NCBI RefSeq assembly: GCF_020966775.1
Contig: NZ_JAJKFV010000029.1
Coordinates: 1,605,001 to 1,669,000 of the forward strand
Source of the DNA: Rhodopirellula halodulae
Lineage (GTDB): Bacteria; Planctomycetota; Planctomycetia; Pirellulales; Pirellulaceae
DNA length: 64,000 nt
Direction: 5' to 3'
A model generated the notes under the pieces. That model saw only the letters and a program-made list of their open reading frames with translations, searched no databases and was not told where the DNA came from. The translations under genes were made by a program, and so were the position numbers. Within the stretch, counting starts at the first letter, position 1. Each line of letters opens with the position of its first letter. Shown in pieces: positions 18,400 to 26,855 of the stretch.

Positions 18400-19752
18400 C
18401 TACGCGGGCAAGGGGCGGAAACCTGCCAATCGCAAGGCTCGCTGAGCGGCTGGGTGCGACATAAACGGCTTCCAAACGCCTTCCTCCAGCAAGTTGGATG
18501 CAGACAGCAATGTGATGCCTGTATCAATGCCGATCACGTCGGTTCCGATCCAACCATTGCGTGGGTTGAAGGCGTTTACAAAGCCGTATCTTCCATAGAC
18601 CGCATCGCCAAAGGTCCGCTTTTGATGCTGCAGCGTCCTCATCGTGGATTCGGGTGCAACGGCCAATCCACCGCCGGCGGCACTGGGGACAACCGTTCCG
18701 TCGATGCCTCGATCCGGTTCCACAACACCGTCCTGGTAAGGGCCACCCCAATCACGATAACCCGTTTCCGAATCGCTGCTGGTTAGTCCCCACAATTGAT
18801 CGCCGTAATGGCCAAAACGTCGAGGGTATTTCTCTGCAAGTTCCGCCTGAAACTGAACCTGAGCAGCGTGTGCCAATTGAGAATTGCGCCAATAGTTCCG
18901 TCCGTCCGATGACACTTGGCCACGGAAGTCAAAGAACGCATGCGGGTATTGGTGAACAAACAAAGGTGGATAACTAACAAACGATTCACCGTTGTGATGC
19001 AGTTCGGTTTCTCGTCGCCATGCATTCCAACAGTCCGCTGGAATCGGATTTTGGGGGGCTCCGATCGCGAGCAGCACCAAGATTGTCAACTCACTGAAAC
19101 GGTCCCATTGGTGTGGGAGTCGTCCGGTTTCCGGTTGCCACCCCATGTGCAGGCAACCGTTTTCACCCAGCATCCAACGCCAATCGACTCGGCCATAAAG
19201 TTCATCCGCCAACTCGACAATCGCGCGGTCGTCATGGAAGGTTTGGCTGGCGTGCATCGCACCCGCGATCAGCAACGCGGTATCGATCGTGGATGCTTCG
19301 CAGTCGAGGGACCGTTCGCCGGTCAATCGATCGACGAAGTGATAGATCAGCCCACGTTCGTGAGCGGCACGGTGAACCAAGAATTCGAGCATGGTTCTTG
19401 CGCGTTCGGCACCTTGCTCGCGAGAGATCCAACCGTTTTCGGCGGCGATGCCATGGGCCGCCAAACCGAAGCCGCACGCAGCCGAGCTGGCGTAGTCGCT
19501 GAACGAAGACCCGTCCGCATGGCCGCGGTCGGCGATCAGGCCGGTTTCGGGGTCCGCTGAATCTTCGAAGTACGTGTAGCACCGCCGACGGAGATCATCC
19601 AAAAACGGATAGGCGGTGTCGTCTTGCATCAATGCGTCCATGTGATCGGGAGTTGCCGAAGTGATCGACGGAAATTCTCCGTCGCCACGTAGACGATGCG
19701 CAGCGAGCAAGGGCGTCGCGGCGATGGCCGATAAGAGAGCACGTCGCTTCAT
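18400..19752 (-). CDS. Predicted exported GH144 endo-beta-1,2-glucanase (PF10091 glycoamylase-like)
   Basis: 450 residues. N-terminal MKRRALLSAIAATPLLAAHRL resembles an export signal of the RR type. The rest matches the PF10091 (alpha/alpha)6 domain: CYTYFEDSADPETGLIADRG, SAACGFGLAAHGIAAENGWI, CLHMGWQP, and the signature DGTVVPSAAGGGLAVAPE followed by TMRTLQ and YGRYGFVNAFNP. PF10091 proteins include GH144 endo-beta-1,2-glucanases and the C-terminal region of cyclic beta-1,2-glucan synthase. Sitting between opgG and opgH it is well placed to trim or recycle beta-1,2-glucan. The specific activity is inferred. Confidence 0.83.
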   Translation of the reverse strand: MKRRALLSAIAATPLLAAHRLRGDGEFPSITSATPDHMDALMQDDTAYPFLDDLRRRCYTYFEDSADPETGLIADRGHADGSSFSDYASSAACGFGLAAHGIAAENGWISREQGAERARTMLEFLVHRAAHERGLIYHFVDRLTGERSLDCEASTIDTALLIAGAMHASQTFHDDRAIVELADELYGRVDWRWMLGENGCLHMGWQPETGRLPHQWDRFSELTILVLLAIGAPQNPIPADCWNAWRRETELHHNGESFVSYPPLFVHQYPHAFFDFRGQVSSDGRNYWRNSQLAHAAQVQFQAELAEKYPRRFGHYGDQLWGLTSSDSETGYRDWGGPYQDGVVEPDRGIDGTVVPSAAGGGLAVAPESTMRTLQHQKRTFGDAVYGRYGFVNAFNPRNGWIGTDVIGIDTGITLLSASNLLEEGVWKPFMSHPAAQRALRLAGFRPLPA

Positions 19753-20351
19753 GCTGACGAATCCAATACGGTGGGGAGGGTGGAGGGCGGCCGATCCGCC
19801 GTTGCCGTACGCTCAAACGCAAACAACGAAGACGGCGATCTGTGGGACGGATGGCATGCATCCGTGAGTGAAGGCGGGACCGTGAATTCATTACGGAAAT
19901 CATCTGTCCGTGGTTCTCGGCCAAGGGAGCTTGAATTTGCCTTGCAGTCACGGCAAGTTCAAGTTTCGTTTTTCAGCCCTGCCCGGCCGCCATGAAATTC
20001 AAATTGGCGGCATGCCGACGGAAGTACGAGCTGCAAATTTTTTTGGCAGATAATCGGCCAGTCCGCGCGAATCTGAGCTACGTGGAGATTTCGCAAAAAC
20101 ACATCACAAATTCCAGGGGACTTCTCGATCCCAGGAGGGTGTCCGATGAATGCTTTGAGCGTTCGGTGAGTGGTTCCAATTTCCCTTACTGGCGGAAGAT
20201 TGCATTTTGACGGGAGCCCACATTTTTCTGGCGCGGGATTTGATCAAACGTTGAGCCGGTGAGCGTCGATGCATTGACCGTTTGGTTGAGCATCTCACGA
20301 AGTTCCAGTTGTCTCTTTTCTGACTGGCACCCTTATCTATTAGGCTTTTCG
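19753..20351. other. 599-bp divergent regulatory region between GH144 and the opgH operon
   Basis: No supportable gene. It contains a 7-bp-arm hairpin at 19847-19865, a terminator-like hairpin on the plus strand (19930-19973) and a GGCGGCATGCCG element at 20006-20017. The length and structure suggest a long 5' leader for the opgH operon or a small RNA. Confidence 0.5.
19930..19973 (+). terminator. Terminator-like hairpin with no upstream gene
   Basis: CTTGAATTTGCC pairs with GGCAAGTTCAAG (12 bp, one G-U wobble in RNA) across a 10-base loop; TTTCGTTTTT follows. It points along the plus strand, ~380 bp before the first plus-strand gene, so it could be an attenuator or the end of a small RNA. 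Confidence 0.55.
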
Positions 20352-20801
20352 ATGAACACTCTCAACGACCAATCCCTGTCTGTCGTGGCTGGGTATCTGC
20401 ACCGATGCGGACACCACCATCCCGACAACGTTCGCGACCGATCGCACCACTTTGTCGGTTTGGCAAAGCAGCGTCTGCAATCTCAAGCCGAGCAGGCGGA
20501 GGCTGCCGAGAACGAGCAAGAGCAATTGCCTCGCGTGACCTTGGAAGTGGCGATGGAAGAGTTGTTCTTTCATCCGGCGGCTGAGTTCCCCCTGCAAGGC
20601 AAGCGTCGTCGCCAAGTCATTCCTCAGTCGGGACTCCGTGTGTTGCGGCCGAACGAGACTCCGGCATTGATCGGACCATTGCGACCACAGTGGTGGGTTC
20701 AGATGGCAGCACGGCATATTCAGCAGCCCATTTGGAACTTGATGGGTTGGGTCGATGCCGGCACCGCTCCGCAACCAGAGGCGATGACCGATGGCCAGTG
20801 A
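20352..20801 (+). CDS. Unknown protein translationally coupled to opgH
   Basis: 149 residues; no domain recognised. Features: His-rich N terminus (YLHRCGHHHPDNVRDRSHHF), a Gln/Glu/Ala-rich predicted helix (LAKQRLQSQAEQAEAAENEQEQL), then MEELFFHPAAEFPLQG and a Trp-containing C-terminal part (PLRPQWWVQMAARHIQQPIWNLMGW). No signal peptide or membrane segment, so probably cytoplasmic. Its last 11 bases overlap the opgH start, the position taken by opgG in the proteobacterial opgGH operon. The tight overlap suggests a stoichiometric partner or regulator of OpgH; this is inference. Confidence 0.75.
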   Translation: MNTLNDQSLSVVAGYLHRCGHHHPDNVRDRSHHFVGLAKQRLQSQAEQAEAAENEQEQLPRVTLEVAMEELFFHPAAEFPLQGKRRRQVIPQSGLRVLRPNETPALIGPLRPQWWVQMAARHIQQPIWNLMGWVDAGTAPQPEAMTDGQ

Positions 20802-22872
20802 TCCATGTCTGCAAGGAAGCGTCGCGGAAGAAACGCGGCGCATCCGTTGGTTCATCGCCGTAGCAGTGCTTTGCGTCGGAATTGTCGGAACCTTTCTCTT
20901 TGCGGTTTCCCTTTCACCGCGAGGGATCAATTGGTTGGAGTGGTTGGCGATTCCACTGTTTTCCATCTTGTTTGGATGGATTGGGTTTTCGTTTGTTGTC
21001 GCGACGATGGGACTGTTTCGTTTGCTTCGTGCGCGAACGCCGAAACCGGATGCCGTTGTAGGCCAGGCGGAAGAAAAGCCCACGGCGGTTTTGGTGCCGG
21101 TCTACAACGAGTCGCCCGCGGATGTGTTTGCTCGCGTGGAAGCGATGGTGGGAGGTCTCGGACGTGATCAGGCCTTCGACTTCTTCGTCTTGAGTGACAC
21201 CAACGACTCCGAAGTTTGGTTGGCAGAAGAGTTGGCTTGGTCGCAGTTGATGGACCGCTTGGAAGAGCTTGGTGATTCCAAATGCAACGTCTATTACCGA
21301 CATCGACGCGAGAATATTTCTCGCAAAGCGGGGAACATTGCTGACTTCTGTCGACGTTGGTCGGACCCCTACGATTTCATGATCGTCTTGGACGCCGACA
21401 GTCTGTTGGAACCGGAAACGATGACTGAAATGGTTCGTCGAATGCGGGATGACGAGCGACTGGGAATTCTGCAAGTTCCGCCAACCCCGATCGGTCGGGA
21501 ATCGTTGTTTGCTCGGCTACAGCAATTCGCCGCGGCGGCTTACGGACCGGTCTTTTGCGAAGGCTTTGACGCTTGGGCGGGCGAGCAAGGCAACTACTGG
21601 GGCCACAACGCCATCATTCGTGTCGAAGCGTTCTGTGATTGCTGTGACTTGCCGGTTTTGCCCGGGCAAGCACCGCTGGGTGGCGAAATTCTGTCGCACG
21701 ATTTTGTGGAAGCTTCGTTGCTGGTTCGTAGCGGTTGGAAAGTCAAATTGGCCAACGACCTCGGTGGCAGCTACGAGGAATGTCCCACCACGCTGACCGA
21801 CTATGCGATGCGAGATCAACGTTGGTGTCAGGGGAACATGCAACACAGTCGGTTGCTTCTCAGTGAAGGGTTTCACCCAACCAGTCGCTTGCACTTTCTC
21901 AGCGGTGTGCTGGCGTACGCGAGTTCGCCACTATGGATCGTTTTCACCTGTTTATGCATCGGTGGCTGGTTCTGGGAGCAGGCGTTCGAAACCGAAGGCG
22001 TGAGCGTGGTCTCACGCCTAGGAGTTTCCGCATCGGCCATTCAGTTGGGGTTGTTCGCAACCGCGATGGCGATGTTGTTGATCCCAAAATTTTATGGCTA
22101 CTTGGCGACCGTGGCTCGCGGTCGAGCATGGCGTTTTGGCGGTGCCTTCTCAATGCTTGGCAGTGTCTTGTTTGAAATCGTTATGTCGGTCCTGTTGTCC
22201 CCCATCATGGCGATCCTGCACACGCGGTTTGTGGTTTCGACACTGCGTGGACGCAAGGTGCGATGGGCGTCACAACAGCGTGGCGAGCATGGTGTGACTC
22301 TGGGCCAAGCGTTTCGTGACTACGGCGTTCTGTCGATGTTGGGAATCGGGATCACCGCCGCCGCATTTGCTTGGGCACCCAGTTGGGCAGTGTGGTTTTT
22401 GCCCGTCACGGTCGGGTTGATACTTGCAGTGCCATTGGCAATGGCACTGGCGAGTCGATCCATTGGCAAAATGCTCGCACGTGTTCACATGCTTGTGATT
22501 CCCCAAGAGGTCGATGTTCCCGACGTCTACCAGATTTACGCTCAGTCGTTGCTGGATCAACAAAAGTATTGGTCGTCGCTCCCGAAGACTTCAATGCTCG
22601 AACAAATGATCGAGGATCCAAACTACTTTCACATTCACCATGGCGTGGTGACGGCAAGCGAGTCGCAATACGCAATGACCGATTCGCAACGGATGCGGAT
22701 TCGTGAGTCCAGCCGGAAGCGGAGCGGTGCAAACCCAATATCGTTCTCATTCGACTTTTCAGAAGTCCCGGATGAGCTCCGTCGATCGTTGCTCAGCGAT
22801 GTGGATTTCCTGCGAGAAATGCATGTTGGCAAACACGCCCAGCCAAAACGTGTTGCCGTTGCCGCAGGGTGA
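20791..22872 (+). CDS. opgH: Glucan glucosyltransferase OpgH (MdoH)
   Basis: 693 residues, polytopic GT2 family enzyme that makes the beta-1,2-linked glucan backbone from UDP-glucose and exports it. Two N-terminal membrane segments (about 20-42 and 50-76), then the cytoplasmic GT2 domain: PVYNES (103-108), VLDADS (199-204), HDFVEASLLVRSGWKV and DQRWCQGN with the QRW motif at 343-345. Several membrane segments follow from ~375 to ~560. The QGNYWGHNAIIR segment is diagnostic of OpgH. The N-terminal cytoplasmic extension of the E. coli enzyme (about 130 residues) is missing. ATG overlaps the preceding stop by 11 bp. Confidence 0.94.
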   Translation: MASDPCLQGSVAEETRRIRWFIAVAVLCVGIVGTFLFAVSLSPRGINWLEWLAIPLFSILFGWIGFSFVVATMGLFRLLRARTPKPDAVVGQAEEKPTAVLVPVYNESPADVFARVEAMVGGLGRDQAFDFFVLSDTNDSEVWLAEELAWSQLMDRLEELGDSKCNVYYRHRRENISRKAGNIADFCRRWSDPYDFMIVLDADSLLEPETMTEMVRRMRDDERLGILQVPPTPIGRESLFARLQQFAAAAYGPVFCEGFDAWAGEQGNYWGHNAIIRVEAFCDCCDLPVLPGQAPLGGEILSHDFVEASLLVRSGWKVKLANDLGGSYEECPTTLTDYAMRDQRWCQGNMQHSRLLLSEGFHPTSRLHFLSGVLAYASSPLWIVFTCLCIGGWFWEQAFETEGVSVVSRLGVSASAIQLGLFATAMAMLLIPKFYGYLATVARGRAWRFGGAFSMLGSVLFEIVMSVLLSPIMAILHTRFVVSTLRGRKVRWASQQRGEHGVTLGQAFRDYGVLSMLGIGITAAAFAWAPSWAVWFLPVTVGLILAVPLAMALASRSIGKMLARVHMLVIPQEVDVPDVYQIYAQSLLDQQKYWSSLPKTSMLEQMIEDPNYFHIHHGVVTASESQYAMTDSQRMRIRESSRKRSGANPISFSFDFSEVPDELRRSLLSDVDFLREMHVGKHAQPKRVAVAAG

Positions 22873-22897
22873 TGCGGTGATCAACGTGTTGTTGCGT

Positions 22898-23725
22898 TTA
22901 ACGTAAAACCACAAACGCAAGCGCACTGACCAGCAGGGCGAGCACCAAACCCAACGTCACGGTTGCCGCGATGCGTTTGCGGGAACGCTTGGACTTGCTG
23001 GAGTCCAACGGTCCACTGCGTGGAAGGATTTCGGCTCCTTCCCGAGCTTGCGGACTGTCGACCAAGCTTGGGTCGACCAGATGAGCGTTGCCTGGCGCGG
23101 TCAGATCAACTTGCTGAGGCCGATGGACACCATCGCCTCCGCCGCGCATCCCAATGGAACGGAGAATTTCGCCCGCAGGTTTCCAGTCCGGCCAGCCGTC
23201 ACGCCACAGCATGGCTGCGTCTGCGATTCGTCCTTCGGTGATCCACTGCTGCATGGTGGGTCCGTCCGCCGGCCCGTACTGTCCTCCACTCGGCGGACGC
23301 ACGTACCAAATCGCAGTCGAGTCACCCAGAACGCTCTCAACGGTCTGTTCTTGGGGAGACTCATGGGCCGTTTCGGCACCGGCGTTCGTCGATGCATTCG
23401 CGGACGCACGACTTGTTTTTACGCGGGGACGTTCGATGGTGGCGGGCCCGCCTGCCGAGGCAACATGCGATTGAGCGCGAACGGTCTGGTCATCGGATTC
23501 GTGATGAGGTTCGTGATTCGCATCTGAAAGTGACGTTTGCCCGAACTCGCTGTTGACCGCGTGAGCGCCGGACGAGTCTTCTTCAATCGGGTTGGAAAAC
23601 TCTTGGTCGACGGTGGGAATGCGAAAACGAACCGAGCATTCCGGGCAAACGCCCCGCCGGCCAGCCAGTTCCGCTTTGATGTTCAATCGCTTCCCACATG
23701 CATGGCAAGCAAAACGAACGCCCAT
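22898..23725 (-). CDS. Zinc-ribbon and GYF_2 domain membrane protein
   Basis: About 275 residues. N-terminal zinc ribbon C7-x2-C10 ... C27-x2-C30, then a Ser/Ala/Thr-rich linker, a GYF_2 (DUF4339) domain at about 130-180 (IWYVRPPSGGQYGPADGPTMQQWITEGRI..W..GWPDWKPA), a second linker and a C-terminal membrane anchor (VTLGLVLALLVSALAFVVL). GYF domains bind Pro-rich peptides. This architecture is common in planctomycetes with no assigned role. The start at 23725 begins the zinc ribbon directly (MGVRFACHACG). Confidence 0.82.
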   Translation of the reverse strand: MGVRFACHACGKRLNIKAELAGRRGVCPECSVRFRIPTVDQEFSNPIEEDSSGAHAVNSEFGQTSLSDANHEPHHESDDQTVRAQSHVASAGGPATIERPRVKTSRASANASTNAGAETAHESPQEQTVESVLGDSTAIWYVRPPSGGQYGPADGPTMQQWITEGRIADAAMLWRDGWPDWKPAGEILRSIGMRGGGDGVHRPQQVDLTAPGNAHLVDPSLVDSPQAREGAEILPRSGPLDSSKSKRSRKRIAATVTLGLVLALLVSALAFVVLR

Positions 23726-23893
23726 ATCACCGAGACCCAGTAAGAAGAGAAGGATAAAGTGCCGCTCGTGTCTGTCCGACAGCAGGCGGATCTGGTTCAA
23801 CACGAATCGGTTCTGGTCCCAATATAATTCAAACCGAATAGCTCGTGCGAATTCCCCCAGGTGGTGGCTCGCGATCCGAAAGCGGACGAGTGA

Positions 23894-25180
23894 TCAATTC
23901 AGCGGAAGATCGGTGATCACTGCGAAAGTTTTCTTGCCGTTTCGACCGATCCACATGGCGACGGGCTCGTCCCCGCACTGACGGAGTTTCTTTTGAAGCT
24001 TCGCCGGGTCCATGTCGACGCCGCGAATTTTGATGATCTCGGGATAGCTGTTTTGTTTTCGGAAGTACCGACGAAGGGCTCGGTCGTCACAAGATATCTG
24101 ATCACGAATTTTCGCGACGACCGCCAGAGTGTTGGATTGCGAAGTCGAGGCATCCACGTCAGACACCGCCGAGAGTGGTGAATCCGAAGTCAGGAAGCCA
24201 GACGGTTTCCCTAGCACGGCGGCCTCGTGAGCTACGGCAAAGGCGTCCGTCAGCCCCGCGGCACGGACGGCTGCGTCGGGATCGATCATCCATTGTTGGG
24301 GTTTCGAAGCAACCTCAGCTCGAACATCCAATTGATCTGCCGAACCGGAAAACACATTCGGCTCGCCGGATTTCAAAACCACCGCGGAACGTCCTCCCAA
24401 CCAATGGTCGGAGCGTACGTCTTCCACGGAAGATTGAAACGAAAGAGGAATGCACGGAAGCTGACCCCAGATCGCCGTTTGTTCGCGAACGCTGCCCGAC
24501 GACGAAATCCACATTCGATGGCACTCGGATGCAACTGCGTCGTCCAAATCCGTTGCGGGGGCCATCTTCACCAACGCGCCTTTGGATTGGTTGAGCAGCG
24601 TGAACGTTTTGTCCCACGTCGGCATCCATTCTTCAGGACGAACGTGACGCTGACTGCCCGATCGTCGGTCGGGATCGATGTGCAGGTAGTCCGCTCCATC
24701 CAACAAGGTATCGGCGGGAGTGTTTTGTGCATCCAACCAACGTAGTTCGGCAGAAACGTTTGCGGTGTGCAGGTTGGCTCGCGTGAACGACAACACGGAA
24801 GTGTCATAGTCGACGCCAATGGTTTTTCCCCGACGTGCGAGTGCGATGAGATCACCACCGATACCACAGCAGATGTCGGCAACCGTTTCCTCACCGAACC
24901 AAGCAGCCTTGAAATTCGCGACATCGTGAGTTGTTGCTTGTTGAATCGCACGGCGAGTGATCCACCACACCTCGTGTTCGACCATAGGTTTGCCGAGCGT
25001 GGCTTCCGCTCTTGCTTGCAACGACGCGATGTCTTTCAAGATCGCTTTGGTACCGGAGGAGAGTTGTTGCATCGCTGGTGAATGCAGTTTGCCCGCCATG
25101 CAATCTTTCATCGCGTCGTTCAACAACGGCGTGACTTCCAACTCCACGGAGGAATCATGATTGACCGAGGACGAACTCAC
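23894..25180 (-). CDS. THUMP-like domain class I SAM-dependent methyltransferase
   Basis: 428 residues. SAM-binding motif I ADICCGIGGDLIAL (about 101-114), followed by acidic residue in IGVDYD, and the family motif LHIDPDRRSG (~166). The C-terminal ~90 residues (FRKQNSYPEIIKIRGVDMDPAKLQKKLR) match the THUMP-like domain (PF18096), suggesting RNA as substrate. The GTG start at 25180 overlaps the upstream GTPase stop as GTGA, so it belongs to the same operon. Substrate unknown; association with an MnmE-like GTPase makes tRNA plausible. Confidence 0.85.
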   Translation of the reverse strand: MSSSSVNHDSSVELEVTPLLNDAMKDCMAGKLHSPAMQQLSSGTKAILKDIASLQARAEATLGKPMVEHEVWWITRRAIQQATTHDVANFKAAWFGEETVADICCGIGGDLIALARRGKTIGVDYDTSVLSFTRANLHTANVSAELRWLDAQNTPADTLLDGADYLHIDPDRRSGSQRHVRPEEWMPTWDKTFTLLNQSKGALVKMAPATDLDDAVASECHRMWISSSGSVREQTAIWGQLPCIPLSFQSSVEDVRSDHWLGGRSAVVLKSGEPNVFSGSADQLDVRAEVASKPQQWMIDPDAAVRAAGLTDAFAVAHEAAVLGKPSGFLTSDSPLSAVSDVDASTSQSNTLAVVAKIRDQISCDDRALRRYFRKQNSYPEIIKIRGVDMDPAKLQKKLRQCGDEPVAMWIGRNGKKTFAVITDLPLN

Positions 25181-26421
25181 GCAGCTTCCTCCATCAACAA
25201 ACCTTGAAGAAGACGTTTCGCAAACGAGATTGACTGCGAAGGTGAATCCAACGGAAGTCGAGTGAGTTGATTGATCCAGTGAAGCTGCCGCTCGGTCATC
25301 GGGACGGGTTGATCGGATGGCGGTAGTGAAGCTTTCAGGATCGTCCCCATTCGGTTCATCAATTCGGTGATGCCCGATCCTTGCTCTTCCGATGTTGCAA
25401 TCGTTCGGACATCAACGTTGGATGTCGTTTCAGCGTTTCCGTCCAAGTCGGCTTTGTTCAACACTCGTAGGACGTTCGTCTGATTGGAAATACTGAGTGA
25501 TTGTTGGAATTCGTCCAGTTGCTGTTGATTGGACGGTTCGCAAACGATCAGCAAGATATCAGCGGATTGGACCGCCAACGCTGCTCGGCGGATTCCTTCC
25601 CGCTCGATGGACGCCGCGGCATCGCTCAGATGATCGGTTTGGCGTATTCCCGCGGTGTCGCTCAAACGTACAGGGACTCCCGCGATGACTGTGTCGCACT
25701 GCAATACATCTCGCGTTGTTCCCGCGGAGTCGTGTGTGATGCTGCGTCGATAGCCGACGATTTGATTCATCAGGCTGCTCTTTCCGACGTTGGGCGGTCC
25801 CGCCAGAACGATTTGACGAGGCTGAGTCAGCAAAATTCCTTGTGCACTACGTTCGAAAATCGCCGCGGCTTCCTGTTTCAGCTCGATAGCAAGCCCCTGC
25901 AGATTCGCGATTGAGTTTGGCTGCGCATCCTCTTGGTTGAGATCCGAGTTCGTGATCTCGTCGATCCATTTCCGACTCCATGACTCCAAACCGCTGCGAC
26001 GTTGTTGCAACACGATGGATGCTTGTTGATTGGTCACGCAGTGCTGAAGGATTGAATCCGCCTCGGTTTGAATGACGGAACGATCGTTGTGCCACTTTGC
26101 GGGAGTGACTTCCTGCACACCTCGATCGGTAAGCGAACGCAAGATCGCATGAACGGCGGCATCACCTCCGTGGCCATGGATTTCAAAGCAATCGTCACTG
26201 ATCGGCGTTAACACAATGGATTCACCCGGTGAGCTTTTGGAGCCACGCCAGACTCCGTAACGCACGTCACCGGGTTGGCTTGTGACGTTGGACCGAAACG
26301 CGGGAATGAAACAATCTTGCACGCATGAGGCCGCGTTTTTGCCTCGCAGTCCGATCACCGCAACCGCTGAGCGACCTGATCCAGTCATCCGAGTGGCGAT
26401 CGTTTGCTGGTCGGTAATCAT
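25177..26421 (-). CDS. MnmE-like GTPase without the C-terminal Cys motif
   Basis: 414 residues. N-terminal TrmE_N-like part (ATRMTGSGRSAVAVIGLRG, EIHGHGGDAAV) and a TrmE-type G domain: P-loop GPPNVGKSS (208-216), AGTTRD (233-238), DTAG (255-258), NKAD (322-325). True MnmE ends in C(I/V/L)GK, needed for U34 cmnm5 modification; this protein ends RLLQGLLMEEAA. The conserved EFT(R/K)RAFLNGKLD stretch of the helical domain is also not visible. It is ~40 residues shorter than E. coli MnmE. Either a highly diverged MnmE or a paralogue with a new role. Overlaps both neighbours by 4 bp. Confidence 0.8.
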   Translation of the reverse strand: MITDQQTIATRMTGSGRSAVAVIGLRGKNAASCVQDCFIPAFRSNVTSQPGDVRYGVWRGSKSSPGESIVLTPISDDCFEIHGHGGDAAVHAILRSLTDRGVQEVTPAKWHNDRSVIQTEADSILQHCVTNQQASIVLQQRRSGLESWSRKWIDEITNSDLNQEDAQPNSIANLQGLAIELKQEAAAIFERSAQGILLTQPRQIVLAGPPNVGKSSLMNQIVGYRRSITHDSAGTTRDVLQCDTVIAGVPVRLSDTAGIRQTDHLSDAAASIEREGIRRAALAVQSADILLIVCEPSNQQQLDEFQQSLSISNQTNVLRVLNKADLDGNAETTSNVDVRTIATSEEQGSGITELMNRMGTILKASLPPSDQPVPMTERQLHWINQLTRLPLDSPSQSISFAKRLLQGLLMEEAA

Positions 26422-26855
26422 GTCGCAAAATTGGTGGTGGTCTCGTGGGAGGAGGATTCGATCGAAACTTGATGCGGCCAAACCAAGAGCGCGCGTTTCA
26501 CCAAATTCAGATCGGTCCAACGACGGACGAACAGGCGAGCACTCAATCGTTGAAGCAGTGCGAGTTCGGCATCGGACCATTCTCCCGCTGCGATGTAAAG
26601 GCGATGGGGCGCGAGGCTGTTTGGTAGAGCGAGCCAATCGATCAATGGTTGCGGCGAGTGATGGTCACCGGCCCAAAGGATCCATTCGGGGACCACCGGG
26701 TTGGCGGTCCGGTTGCGGTAGCTCCGCATCGGAAGGTCCGACCAATCGTCGAACGACTGGCAAACGAACGAATCGGAGAGAAACGTCGCGACCGCGTCGG
26801 ACCATCTGTCTCGCTCGGGACCAGTGATCCAAATCGAAGGAAGCTGCGAACTCAT
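26418..26855 (-). CDS. Hypothetical protein of the MnmE-like operon
   Basis: 145 residues, no signal peptide. Alternating hydrophobic and helical segments (SIWITGPERDRWSDAVATFL, PEWILWAGDHHSPQPLIDWL, HRLYIAAGEWSDAELALLQRLSA) suggest a small alpha/beta fold, perhaps a degenerate receiver-like or Rossmann-like domain; this is only pattern-based. It overlaps the upstream regulator and the downstream GTPase by ATGA, so it is a real, translated gene. Trp-rich. Function unknown. Confidence 0.7.
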   Translation of the reverse strand: MSSQLPSIWITGPERDRWSDAVATFLSDSFVCQSFDDWSDLPMRSYRNRTANPVVPEWILWAGDHHSPQPLIDWLALPNSLAPHRLYIAAGEWSDAELALLQRLSARLFVRRWTDLNLVKRALLVWPHQVSIESSSHETTTNFAT

